Assembly: GCA_018056045.1 (NCBI GenBank)
Contig: JAGPGI010000099.1
Coordinates: 1-8,316 of the forward strand
Reading direction: 5' to 3'
From: Paracoccus sp. (in: a-proteobacteria)
GTDB lineage: Bacteria; Pseudomonadota; Alphaproteobacteria; Rhodobacterales; Rhodobacteraceae
Length of the DNA stretch: 8,316 bases
The notes beneath the pieces were generated by a model, which saw only the letters and a program-made list of their open reading frames with translations, ran no database searches and was not told the DNA's origin. A program made the translations under genes and the position numbers. Below, in pieces: positions 1 through 6,972 of the stretch; the stretch's first letter is position 1; every line of letters starts with the position of its first letter.

Positions 1-303
1 CAGGTCGGGCGCATGCATCCGCCGCATTTCCGGCGCGAAAGGCTGCGGGTCTGGGCCTATGGGCTGGTGCTGCCGCTCTTGTTCCTGCTGGGGCTTTTCA
101 CCTCGGGCTGGATTTCGCTGGCGGTGTTGGGGCTTTACGCGCTGTCCTTCTGGAAGACATGGCGCGGGCTTGCCGGCCAGCCGATGGCCCTGAAACAGGC
201 CGCTTTACTGACTTTGGCCAAGATTCCTAACCTTTTAGGAATGTTGACTCACTATCGGCGTCGCCGCACAGGCGATGACATGCGTATTATCGAGTATAAA
301 TAG
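1..303 (+). CDS. Glycosyltransferase family 2, C-terminal end (partial, 5' end outside window)
   Basis: The reading frame is open from the first base, so this is the last 100 codons of a longer gene and not a small gene starting at the ATG at 13. Seen: a basic stretch (about residues 10-16), two hydrophobic segments (about 17-34 and 37-53), an amphipathic stretch and a basic tail ending IIEYK. Known: membrane-anchored GT2 enzymes of exopolysaccharide clusters often end in two membrane helices followed by a K-x-P-x-x-x-G helix and a tail ending in EYK, which this matches. The catalytic GT-A domain would lie upstream. It would transfer a sugar to a lipid-linked glycan at the inner membrane. The next gene starts 9 bases after the stop, so the two are probably co-transcribed. 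The last 33 codons are unusually AT-rich and use the rare TTA leucine codon twice. The family call is inferred from the tail alone. Confidence 0.62.
   Translation, partial: QVGRMHPPHFRRERLRVWAYGLVLPLLFLLGLFTSGWISLAVLGLYALSFWKTWRGLAGQPMALKQAALLTLAKIPNLLGMLTHYRRRRTGDDMRIIEYK
223..242. repeat. Perfect 8-bp inverted repeat with 4-nt loop inside the glycosyltransferase 3' end
   Basis: ATTCCTAA, loop CCTT, TTAGGAAT. It lies within codons for I-P-N-L-L-G-M. It is AT-rich in a GC-rich window and could form an RNA hairpin or act as a protein site. No T-run follows, so it is not a standard terminator. Function unknown. Confidence 0.5.
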
Positions 304-312
304 GATTTTGTC

Positions 313-2397
313 ATGACTTCGGACCTTCGGGTGGCCATTCTGGGCGCCGGCTACATCGCCAGCTGGCATGCCGATGCGATCCGCGCCACGCCGGGCGCGC
401 AACTGGTGGCGGTCTGCGACCCCGCCCGCGATGCCGCCGAGGCGCTGGCCGCCAGCTATGGCATTCAGGCCTTTGCCGATCTGGACCAGATGATCGCCGC
501 GCAGGTCTGCGACGTCATCCACATCCTGACCCCGCCGAACCTGCATCGAGATCTGGCCGTCAAATGCCTGAATGCCGGGCTGCATGTGATGGTGGAAAAG
601 CCGGTCGCGCTGAGCGTGGCCGAGGTCGAGGACATGGCCGCCGCAGCCGAGGCCGCGGGCCGGCAACTGGGCGCCTGCCACAATTTCCTTGGCCTGCCCT
701 CATATGAAAAACTGCGCCGGCTGCGCGACGCGGGCGATCTGGGCGTCGTCTCAAGCGCGCAGATCAACTGGTCGCTGCCCTTGGTGCCGCTGCGTTCGGG
801 GCCCTATGCGCTGTGGCTGATGCGCCAGACCCAGAACCTGCTGCTGGAGCTGGGCCCGCATCCCTTCTCGCTGGCCACCGACCTTTTCGGCCCGCTGGAA
901 ATCGAGCATGTCAGCCTTGGCCAATGGATCACCCTGCCCGGCGGCGAGCAGCGCCCGCAAAGCTGGCGCATCATCGCTCGCGCCGGCAATGTCGATGTGA
1001 CCATCGCCCTGTCGCTGGTCGAAACCTTTGACGACCGCTCGGTCAGTCTGCGCGGCTCATCGGCGATGGCGCGGCTGGATTATGCCGCCGATACGCTGGT
1101 GGTGACGCGCGACAATACCGCCGATTTGGTGATGAACCCGCTGATCAAGGAGCTGGGGAAATCCGGCGCGCATCTGCGCGAGGGCCTGCGCAATGCCGTC
1201 CGGCAGGCGGCCTCGCTGAACCAGAAAAGCCCCTATGGGCTGAGCTTTCGCAACACCGTGGCGGCCTTTTATCAGGGCATCCGCAGCGGCACGCCCGATC
1301 CGCGCTTTGCCCCCGCCTCGGCGCGGATGGTCATGGCCGGCATCACCGAGGCGCTGGACCGCCTGCCGCGCCTGCCCAGCATTCCCGCCCGGCCCACCGG
1401 CACGCCGCAGCCGCGCGTCATGGTCATTGGCGGCACCGGCTTTATCGGACGCAACCTGACCCGGCGGCTGGTGGAACAGGGCCATGACGTGCGGGTGCTG
1501 TCGCGCGGACGCGGCGGCCCGTTTCCCGATCTGGCCGACCATGTCGAGACCGTCGGCGTCAGCCTGCGCGACGAGGACGGGCTGACCGAGGTCATGACCG
1601 GCATGGATTGCGTCTATAATCTGGCGAAATCCACCGACAAAAGCTGGGAGGCGGCGCTGGAAAACGACGTCGCCACCACCGAGCGCATCGGCCGCGCCGC
1701 CTTGCGCGCGGGCGTGGGCCGGCTGGTCCATACCGGCACCATCGCCTCGTACGACATGTCGGCCCCGCATCAGACCATCACCGAGGCCACCGAATTCGGC
1801 GAGATGGCCTCGCGCAATATCTATGCCCGGTCGAAAGCCGAGGGCGAGCAGCGGCTGATCGCGCTCTCGGCCCAAGGCCTGCCTTTGGTCATCGCCCGCC
1901 CCGGCATCGTTCTGGGCGATGGCGGGCCGTTGCAGCACTGGGGCATCGGGCGCTGGCATGGCGCGGGCGCGGTGCGGCTCTGGGGCAGCGGCGGCAATAT
2001 CCTGCCCTTTGTTCTGGCCGATGACGTGTCGGACGGGCTGATCCTGATGATGACCCGCCCCGAGGCCTTGGGCGAAAGCTTCAACCTGATCGGCGACGCG
2101 ATGTTTTCGGGGCGCGATTACTTCGACGCCATCCGCGCGCGGACGGGGGCGAAGCTGCGGGTTTCGGGATCGAACCTGACGGCGCTCTGGGCGGTGGATG
2201 CGCTGAAACAGGGGCTGAAGCGCCATGCACTGCGCCGGAAGGGCGCCAGGGCCGCCTCGCGGGCGGATTGGAAATCGCGCGGACATCTCTCGACCTTTGA
2301 CAACCGCAAACCCAAGGAATTGCTGGGCTGGGCGCCCGAGGCCGACCGCGACGCCTTCTGGCGCCGCGCCATCGACGAGGCGCATCTGTTCTGGTGA
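313..2397 (+). CDS. Gfo/Idh/MocA oxidoreductase fused to NAD-dependent epimerase/dehydratase (SDR)
   Basis: A 694-residue two-domain enzyme. Residues 1 to about 355 are a Gfo/Idh/MocA oxidoreductase: the Rossmann motif GAGYIA at 11-16, the EKP motif at 95-97 (lysine 96 is the usual catalytic and cofactor residue), and a C-terminal half with LGPHPFSLATD at 180-190, where H183 fits the family's catalytic histidine. A proline-rich linker (about 352-366) leads to an extended SDR domain: GGTGFIG at 373-379, T474 and S479 near the expected Ser/Thr position, and YxxxK at 504-508. Both active sites look intact. Known: Gfo/Idh enzymes oxidise or reduce sugar ring carbons with NAD(P), and extended SDRs epimerise, dehydrate or reduce nucleotide sugars. 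Inferred: two successive steps on one activated sugar for the glycan built by the upstream glycosyltransferase. The substrate is unknown. The ATG is supported by AGGA at 302-305, seven bases upstream and overlapping the preceding stop, which suggests translational coupling. No frameshift or internal stop was seen. Confidence 0.9.
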   Translation: MTSDLRVAILGAGYIASWHADAIRATPGAQLVAVCDPARDAAEALAASYGIQAFADLDQMIAAQVCDVIHILTPPNLHRDLAVKCLNAGLHVMVEKPVALSVAEVEDMAAAAEAAGRQLGACHNFLGLPSYEKLRRLRDAGDLGVVSSAQINWSLPLVPLRSGPYALWLMRQTQNLLLELGPHPFSLATDLFGPLEIEHVSLGQWITLPGGEQRPQSWRIIARAGNVDVTIALSLVETFDDRSVSLRGSSAMARLDYAADTLVVTRDNTADLVMNPLIKELGKSGAHLREGLRNAVRQAASLNQKSPYGLSFRNTVAAFYQGIRSGTPDPRFAPASARMVMAGITEALDRLPRLPSIPARPTGTPQPRVMVIGGTGFIGRNLTRRLVEQGHDVRVLSRGRGGPFPDLADHVETVGVSLRDEDGLTEVMTGMDCVYNLAKSTDKSWEAALENDVATTERIGRAALRAGVGRLVHTGTIASYDMSAPHQTITEATEFGEMASRNIYARSKAEGEQRLIALSAQGLPLVIARPGIVLGDGGPLQHWGIGRWHGAGAVRLWGSGGNILPFVLADDVSDGLILMMTRPEALGESFNLIGDAMFSGRDYFDAIRARTGAKLRVSGSNLTALWAVDALKQGLKRHALRRKGARAASRADWKSRGHLSTFDNRKPKELLGWAPEADRDAFWRRAIDEAHLFW

Positions 2398-2401
2398 GAC
2401 G

Positions 2402-3445
2402 CTAGAGCCCTGCGGCCGGCACGCCGGTCTCGGGGATGCGCGTCACCACCTCCCAGACGATTTCCTGCATGCGTTGCGCCAGTTCCGGCGAGGGCGCGGT
2501 GGCAGCACTGCCATCGGCGCGTTGGAGCTGATGCGGCAGGCCCACCGGGCTTTTGCCGTAAAGCACCGCATAATGGGTCAGCGCCACCAGATAGATGCCC
2601 AGATCATTGGGATGGATCGGGTCCAGCTTGCCCTCGGGCGTGGTGGCGAACAGGTCCTTGCGGGATTTCAGCTCGGCAATGCCGCCCTGCCCCTCGGCCT
2701 CGGAAACCAGCCGCGCCATCACCTGCCCGGCGGGGATCAGCCAGACCGGCTTTTTCGCGGCGCGCGCGGCGGGCCACAGCAGTTCCGGCTTCCACATGGT
2801 TTCCAGATCTTCGGGCAGGCGGGTCAGCCAGTCCGGCTGATCATCCAGCGCGTGCCAGCTTTCGTATAGAAATATCTGCGCCTCGGGATTGGCCGCTGCC
2901 GCCTCGGCCGCCCATTTCGCGGCGTAATCGCGGCTTTGGTGATAGCGGATCGCGTCCGAGAGCCGCACCATTTCCGTCATCACAAAGGCGTCGTAATCGC
3001 CGCTGGCCAGCGCCTGATGGGCATCGCGATATTTCGGCGTGGCGTTTTCCTGATCGAAGCCCGCGATCTCGACCTCGGGTTCGAAATGCGCGCGCAGGGT
3101 CGTGCCCCAGCCCAGTTGCAGCGCGTAATCATGCCCCTGACCGGCCAGTTGCATCAGCATGGCGGGCATCTCGCGCCCGACAAGGCTGTGGCCCAGATGA
3201 AAGACCCGCAGCGGCTGCGGCGGCGGGGCGCGGCGCTGGCTGTAGTAGTCCTGCACGTCCTCGGCCGAATCGCGGGCGGGCTGCGCCAGCGAGATTACCG
3301 CCAGCGCCCCGGCAATGACCGCGCCCAGCCCGGTGGCGGCGCGGCGCAGGCCCGGCCCCCGGCGCCAGCGCCAGAGCAGGACCAGAAACACAAGGGCGAT
3401 CAGGGCGAAAAGCGGGGCAAAGGTGGACAAATGAAACTCCGGCAA
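2402..3445 (-). CDS. Membrane-anchored SGNH/GDSL-like hydrolase, putative
   Basis: 347 residues. The N-terminus has two hydrophobic segments (about 9-25 and 38-54) separated by a basic WRWRRG loop, so the rest is probably a tethered domain outside the cytoplasm. VFHLGHSLVG (81-90) fits SGNH block I with S87 as the likely nucleophile, and LDPIHPNDLG (274-283) fits the block V D-x-x-H pair with D275 and H278. Known: SGNH/GDSL enzymes hydrolyse or transfer acyl esters, and several de-acetylate or acetylate polysaccharides. Inferred: possible modification of the glycan made by the convergent genes next door. The stop is 4 bp from the stop of the oxidoreductase fusion, with no terminator between. 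The ATG has no clear ribosome site. An in-frame TTG at 3430 has GGAG six bases upstream (3437-3440) and still keeps the first helix, so it may be the real start. A weak promoter-like pair (TTCACG, 18 bp, TAGACT; 3492-3463 on the minus strand) lies upstream and fits that start better. The enzyme activity is unproven. Confidence 0.68.
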   Translation of the reverse strand: MPEFHLSTFAPLFALIALVFLVLLWRWRRGPGLRRAATGLGAVIAGALAVISLAQPARDSAEDVQDYYSQRRAPPPQPLRVFHLGHSLVGREMPAMLMQLAGQGHDYALQLGWGTTLRAHFEPEVEIAGFDQENATPKYRDAHQALASGDYDAFVMTEMVRLSDAIRYHQSRDYAAKWAAEAAAANPEAQIFLYESWHALDDQPDWLTRLPEDLETMWKPELLWPAARAAKKPVWLIPAGQVMARLVSEAEGQGGIAELKSRKDLFATTPEGKLDPIHPNDLGIYLVALTHYAVLYGKSPVGLPHQLQRADGSAATAPSPELAQRMQEIVWEVVTRIPETGVPAAGL

Positions 3446-3502
3446 TCGTGGCGCGCCGTCCCAGTCTAGCCCGGAACGGCCCGGATCGTGAAATGCAAAC
3501 GA

Positions 3503-3525
3503 CCGCCGCCCGGTCGGGGCGGCGG
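3503..3525 (-). terminator. Hairpin terminator behind the DUF475 gene
   Basis: Read on the minus strand, CCGCCGCCC and GGGCGGCGG form a perfect 9-bp stem around a 5-nt loop. It starts 23 bases after the DUF475 stop and is followed by the moderately T-rich TCGTTTGCATTTC. The stem is very stable but the T tract is broken, so it may be only partly rho-independent. It separates this gene from the SGNH gene, which is on the same strand. Confidence 0.55.
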
Positions 3526-3548
3526 CCGCAGATGGGAATTGCGCACCT

Positions 3549-4652
3549 TTAGTGCTGCGCGTCGGCCCCGCCGTTCTTGCGGTTCCACAGGATCGAGGAC
3601 CACAGCGAAATCCCGATCAGCGTCGCGCCGCCAAGGCCGGTGACGACCTCGGGGATATGGACCAGAGGCTGAACGAACATGATGATCGACAGCGCGATGA
3701 TCGCATAGAAGGCGCCATGCTCAAGAAAGCGGTATTCCGCCAGCGTGCCCTTTTCGACCAGCATGATCGTCATCGAGCGCACATACATCGCGCCGATGCC
3801 CAGACCGATGGCGATGACGAACAGGTTATGGGTCAGCGCGAAGGCCCCGATCACGCCGTCAAAGCTGAAGGACGCGTCCAGCACCTCGAGGTAAAGGAAC
3901 GCACCCAGACCGCCCTTGGCGCCCGCCTTCAGGGTTTCCTGCGTGCTGTCCAGAAGCCCGCCCAGAACCTCGACCAGCAGGAAGGTCAAAAGACCCCAGA
4001 TCGCCGAGCTGAAGAAAACCTGCGATTCTGCCGGGTCGAGGAAGCTCGAGAAAATCAGCACGGTAACCAGAACCAGCGCCACCTCGATGCCGCGGATGGT
4101 GGCGTATTTCTGCATCCGGCGCTCAAGCAGGCGGACCCAGTGGACGTCCTTTTCATGGTCGAAGAAGAAGCTCAGGCCCACCATCATCAGGAAGGTGCCG
4201 CCAAAGGCCGCGATCGGCAGATGCGCGTCATGCATGATACGCGAATATTCATCGGGCTGGGTTGCCGCCAGCACCATCGCCTGCCAGGGCCCGATATTGG
4301 CCGCAACGACGACGATCAGCAGCGGGAACACGATCCGCATGCCGAAGACGGCGATGACGATACCCCAGGTCAGAAAGCGATGCTGCCATTCCGGCGTCAT
4401 GTCTTTGAGCTTGTTGGCGTTGACGATGGCGTTGTCGAAGCTGAGCGAGATCTCCAGCACCGCCAGAACGCAGCAGATGAAGAAGACCGAAAGCATGCCC
4501 CCAACGGTGCCGGTCGTCTGCCAACCCAGAAGGGCACCAAGGGCAAGGCCCAGAATGGTGACGATATAGGCCCATTTGAAATAGTGCATCATCGAACGCT
4601 GGGCACCACCGCCCGAAGCACCCCCACCAAGGGGTCCGTTAGCTTGCGTCAT
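3549..4652 (-). CDS. DUF475 / TerC-superfamily integral membrane protein
   Basis: 367 residues from the chosen ATG. About nine or ten hydrophobic segments span nearly the whole protein from residue 27 to 355. Two acidic signature motifs mark the TerC superfamily: EISLSFDNAIVNA (67-79) and EVLDASFSFDGVIGAFA (256-272), internally related as expected for this duplicated fold. The length and second motif fit the DUF475 branch. Known: TerC/Alx relatives are linked to tellurite resistance and manganese export, with the acidic residues in the membrane probably binding metal; DUF475 itself has no settled function. It is flanked by its own hairpin terminator and a 197-bp upstream gap, so it looks like a single-gene transcript. 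The N-terminus is odd: a glycine-rich hydrophilic stretch (5-16) precedes MMHYFKWAY, which looks like the usual family start. Possible starts are TTG at 4679, ATG at 4652 (chosen; GGAA nine bases upstream) and ATG-ATG at 4592/4589, which has no clear ribosome site. Confidence 0.85.
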   Translation of the reverse strand: MTQANGPLGGGASGGGAQRSMMHYFKWAYIVTILGLALGALLGWQTTGTVGGMLSVFFICCVLAVLEISLSFDNAIVNANKLKDMTPEWQHRFLTWGIVIAVFGMRIVFPLLIVVVAANIGPWQAMVLAATQPDEYSRIMHDAHLPIAAFGGTFLMMVGLSFFFDHEKDVHWVRLLERRMQKYATIRGIEVALVLVTVLIFSSFLDPAESQVFFSSAIWGLLTFLLVEVLGGLLDSTQETLKAGAKGGLGAFLYLEVLDASFSFDGVIGAFALTHNLFVIAIGLGIGAMYVRSMTIMLVEKGTLAEYRFLEHGAFYAIIALSIIMFVQPLVHIPEVVTGLGGATLIGISLWSSILWNRKNGGADAQH

Positions 4653-4849
4653 GTGATAAAGTTCCAGGCGGCTGGTCAAAGATCAGTGCCGACATCACGA
4701 ACGTGCCGCCACGTCCGCCAGAGGGTCCCGGCCACCAAACTGTGTTCACGAATGCGCGAACAGCGCTAAAATGCCCAGAATCACCCCGTATTGCAAGTCC
4801 CCTGATTGGGGGATGTGCAAAAATTGCGGCCCGGAAAATCACCGCGTGG
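4653..4849. other. Intergenic region upstream of DUF475 and downstream of the sensor kinase
   Basis: Contains no convincing gene. It should hold the DUF475 promoter and the 3' end of the kinase transcript. A short stem (TCCCC, 6-nt loop, GGGGA) lies at 4798-4813. TGTTC and GAACA arms separated by 10 bp lie at 4743-4762. No promoter with two good boxes stood out; the best minus-strand pair (TTGCAA, 17 bp, CATTTT, about 4796-4768) is weak. Confidence 0.4.
4819..4845 (-). terminator. Weak terminator candidate after the sensor kinase
   Basis: On the minus strand, a 4-bp GCGG/CCGC stem with a 12-nt loop begins four bases after the kinase stop and is followed by AATTTTT. The T-run is right but the stem is short, so this is tentative. 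Confidence 0.25.
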
Positions 4850-6226
4850 TCACGTCGCCGCCGGAAACACGATCCGCGCCAGCAACCCGCGCCCCTCGTC
4901 CCCCTCATCGAGCACCAGATGGCCGCCGAAAAGCGTGGCAATTTCCTCGACCACGGGCAGGCCAAGACCCATGCCCGGCCCCTCGGTCTGGCCGCGCGCG
5001 AATCGGCTGACGGCGCTGGCACGGGCACCGGGGGCGATGCCGGGGCCGTTATCCTCGACCTCGAGAATGGCCTGCGCGCCGCCGCCCCGCACCCGCACGG
5101 TCACCACCGGCATTCGCCCGGCATGCAGCATGGCGTTGGAAATCAGGTTGCGCAGCGCTTCGGCCAGAAGCAGCGGCTCGGCGCGGACCGGCAGCGGGCC
5201 CTCGCCCTCGAAGCCCAGATCAATGCCCAGATCGGCGGCCTCGGGGATATGCTCGGCGGTCACGTCGCGGGCCAGCGCGGCAAGATCGAGGGTCGCGCGG
5301 GGCTTGGCACCCTCGCCGGCATCGACCTTGGCCAGCAGCAAAAGCTGGGCAAGGATGCGTTCGGCATGGGCGACGGCGGCGTCGCCCTTATGCGCGGCCG
5401 CCTGCGCCTCGGCCAGCGTTCCGGCGCGGGCGGCCAGTGCAAGCTGGGTGCGCACCACCGCCAGCGGCGTGCGCAGTTGATGCCCGGCATTGCCGGTGAA
5501 GTTGCGCAGCCCGTCCAGCGCCGATTTCAGCCGCCGCATGAAGGAATTGACCGTGCCGACCAGCCCGCGCACCTCGCTGGGCACCGGAATCTCCAGCGGC
5601 GACAGATCATCGGGGCTGCGTTCGGCAATCGCGTCGCCCAGCCGGTATAGCGGGCGCAGCGACACGCTGACCGCGATCCAGACGATCAGCGCCGCGCCTG
5701 CGATCATCAGGGCCAGCCGCAAGGCCGAGCGCATCAGGATGGCGCGGGTCAGTTCGCGCCGGGCATTGGTGGTTTCGGCCACGGTGACGACGAAAGGCAC
5801 CTCGTCGATCCCGGTCGAGGCCCCGCGCGCCAGACTGGCCAACCGCAGGGGCGTGCCGCGAAACTCGCCATCCGTGAACACCGGCGCGCCGCCTTGCGGA
5901 GCGGGGGCAGTCGGCAAGTCGGCATAGCCGGTCACGACATGGCCGGGCGGGCCGTCGACGCGATAAAATACCCGGTCCTGCGCGGCGGAGCTCAGCATTT
6001 CCAGCGCGCCATAGGGGATGTCGATGGCGATCTGGCCGTTTTCATCCAGCGAGGCGCGTTCGGCGATCACCAGCGCCGAGCCGGCCAGCACCCGGTCGGA
6101 CAGCACGTTCGCCATGCGCACCGCCTCGCGCCAGGTATCGAGCAGCGCCGCCGTCCCCAGCACCGCCGTCGCCAGCAAAAGCCATGCCAGCAGCCGGCGG
6201 CGCAGGGAAAACGGCTGGCCGCTCAC
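4850..6226 (-). CDS. TctE-like sensor histidine kinase
   Basis: 458 residues, inner-membrane kinase. A first membrane helix (about 11-29), a periplasmic domain of the 2CSK_N type (about 30-163), a second helix (about 166-188) and a HAMP linker (about 189-240) precede the kinase core. Phosphoacceptor H249 sits in GHQLRTPL. The N box has N360 and N364, the G1 box is DNGPGI (392-397), the F box is RFAR (408-411) and the G2 box is GMGLGL (418-423). All key residues are present, so it should be active. Known: TctE-type kinases respond to extracellular carboxylates, often helped by a periplasmic binding protein. Inferred: it phosphorylates the response regulator encoded just upstream; the signal is unknown. 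It begins with GTG, and the regulator's TGA overlaps it (GTGA, 6226-6223), which implies translational coupling. It is the last gene of this two-gene minus-strand operon. Confidence 0.92.
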   Translation of the reverse strand: MSGQPFSLRRRLLAWLLLATAVLGTAALLDTWREAVRMANVLSDRVLAGSALVIAERASLDENGQIAIDIPYGALEMLSSAAQDRVFYRVDGPPGHVVTGYADLPTAPAPQGGAPVFTDGEFRGTPLRLASLARGASTGIDEVPFVVTVAETTNARRELTRAILMRSALRLALMIAGAALIVWIAVSVSLRPLYRLGDAIAERSPDDLSPLEIPVPSEVRGLVGTVNSFMRRLKSALDGLRNFTGNAGHQLRTPLAVVRTQLALAARAGTLAEAQAAAHKGDAAVAHAERILAQLLLLAKVDAGEGAKPRATLDLAALARDVTAEHIPEAADLGIDLGFEGEGPLPVRAEPLLLAEALRNLISNAMLHAGRMPVVTVRVRGGGAQAILEVEDNGPGIAPGARASAVSRFARGQTEGPGMGLGLPVVEEIATLFGGHLVLDEGDEGRGLLARIVFPAAT

Positions 6227-6894
6227 CTTTCGGCCCGGTCCAGAAAATAGCCGATGCCGCGCGCGGTCCGGACCGTCAGCCCGGCGGGCGCCAGCCGCTT
6301 GCGCAGCCGACTGACATATTGCTCGATCGCGTTAGCGGACAGGTCGTCCTCAAGCGAGGTCAGCGACTGGATGATCGATTCGCGCGGCACCACCTTGCCG
6401 GCGCGCATGATCAGCAGCTCAAGCAGCCCGCGTTCCCGCGCCGGCAGGTCAAGCGGCTGTTCGGCCAGCGAAAAGTTGCGCGCGGCCTGATCCAGCACCA
6501 GATCGCCAAAGCTGACGGTCGAGTTGCGCAGCCCCGCCTGCCGACGCAGGAGCGAGCGGATGCGGGCCTCGAACTCGCCGATGTCAAAGGGCTTGATCAG
6601 GTAGTCGTCGGCGCCCAGATCCAGCCCGCGCACGCGCTCCTCGGGGGTGCCTCGGGCGGTCAGGATCATCACCGCCGCCGGGTTGCTTCGCCTGCGCATG
6701 GCGCGCAGAACCTCAAGCCCGTCCATCTGCGGCAGGTTCAGATCCAGAATCACCAGATCGAAACTTTCGGCCATGGCCAGCGCCTCGGCCGAGGCGCCGT
6801 CATGGACCACGTCCACCGCATAGCCCGACTGGCGCATCAGCGTGACCAGCCCCTCGGCCAGCGACAGGTTGTCCTCGACCAGCAGAATGCGCAT
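6223..6894 (-). CDS. TctD/PgtA-like OmpR-family response regulator
   Basis: 223 residues. Receiver domain (1 to about 118): acidic pair E7 and D8, phosphoacceptor D51 in VILDLNLPQMDG, T79 and K101 (KPF). A C-terminal OmpR/PhoB winged-helix DNA-binding domain follows (about 127-220), with the recognition helix near SANAIEQYVSRLRKRL and the wing at TVRTARGIGYFL. The sequence fits the TctD branch, whose members activate carboxylate uptake genes. The frame stays open far upstream, but the true start is the ATG at 6894: it begins the canonical MRILLVEDN receiver strand and is preceded by AGGGGGAAAG in the right place. The stop overlaps the sensor kinase start. Inferred targets are the divergent binding-protein gene and the exported-protein gene starting at 8276. 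Confidence 0.95.
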   Translation of the reverse strand: MRILLVEDNLSLAEGLVTLMRQSGYAVDVVHDGASAEALAMAESFDLVILDLNLPQMDGLEVLRAMRRRSNPAAVMILTARGTPEERVRGLDLGADDYLIKPFDIGEFEARIRSLLRRQAGLRNSTVSFGDLVLDQAARNFSLAEQPLDLPARERGLLELLIMRAGKVVPRESIIQSLTSLEDDLSANAIEQYVSRLRKRLAPAGLTVRTARGIGYFLDRAER

Positions 6895-6904
6895 CTTTCC
6901 CCCT
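6895..6904 (-). promoter_or_regulatory. Ribosome binding site fixing the response regulator start
   Basis: On the minus strand the bases before the ATG read AGGGGGAAAG, a purine-rich Shine-Dalgarno at close spacing. It decides the start at 6894 against the much longer open frame that continues upstream. Confidence 0.6.
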
Positions 6905-6912
6905 TTGGCGCA

Positions 6913-6937
6913 AAGCCTAGCGGGACACGGCAGGCTT
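6913..6937. repeat. Inverted repeat in the divergent intergenic region, candidate operator
   Basis: AAGCCT (6913-6918) and AGGCTT (6932-6937) are a perfect 6-bp inverted pair with centres 19 bp apart, in the 78-bp gap between the divergent regulator and binding-protein genes. The arms overlap both boxes of the candidate regulator promoter. This placement would suit autoregulation, but six-base arms can also arise by chance. Confidence 0.3.
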
Positions 6938-6942
6938 GTGAA
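6914..6942 (-). promoter_or_regulatory. Candidate sigma-70 promoter of the regulator-kinase operon
   Basis: On the minus strand, TTCACA (6942-6937; 5 of 6 to TTGACA), a 17-bp spacer and TAGGCT (6919-6914; 3 of 6 to TATAAT). Transcription would start near 6907, giving a very short leader before the ATG at 6894. The -10 is poor and no start-site data are available. Confidence 0.3.
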
Positions 6943-6972
6943 CGGGGTCCCGGTTTGGCACTGTCGCCCATC

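Noticed and set aside
1057..2385. 442-codon minus-strand open frame
   Set aside because: Antisense shadow of the fused oxidoreductase, rich in R, G, A, H and Q with no family motif.
4743..4762. LexA/SOS-like box near TGTTC...GAACA
   Set aside because: Alphaproteobacterial LexA boxes are direct GTTC-N7-GTTC repeats. Here the arms are inverted with 10 bp between.
3552..4769. 405-codon plus-strand open frame
   Set aside because: Antisense of a membrane protein gene. Its D/H/Q-rich composition is the expected mirror of hydrophobic codons.
6184..6972. Plus-strand open frame upstream of the binding-protein gene, antisense to the regulator
   Set aside because: It lies opposite a clear receiver-winged-helix gene, and the signal peptide places the true start near 6973.
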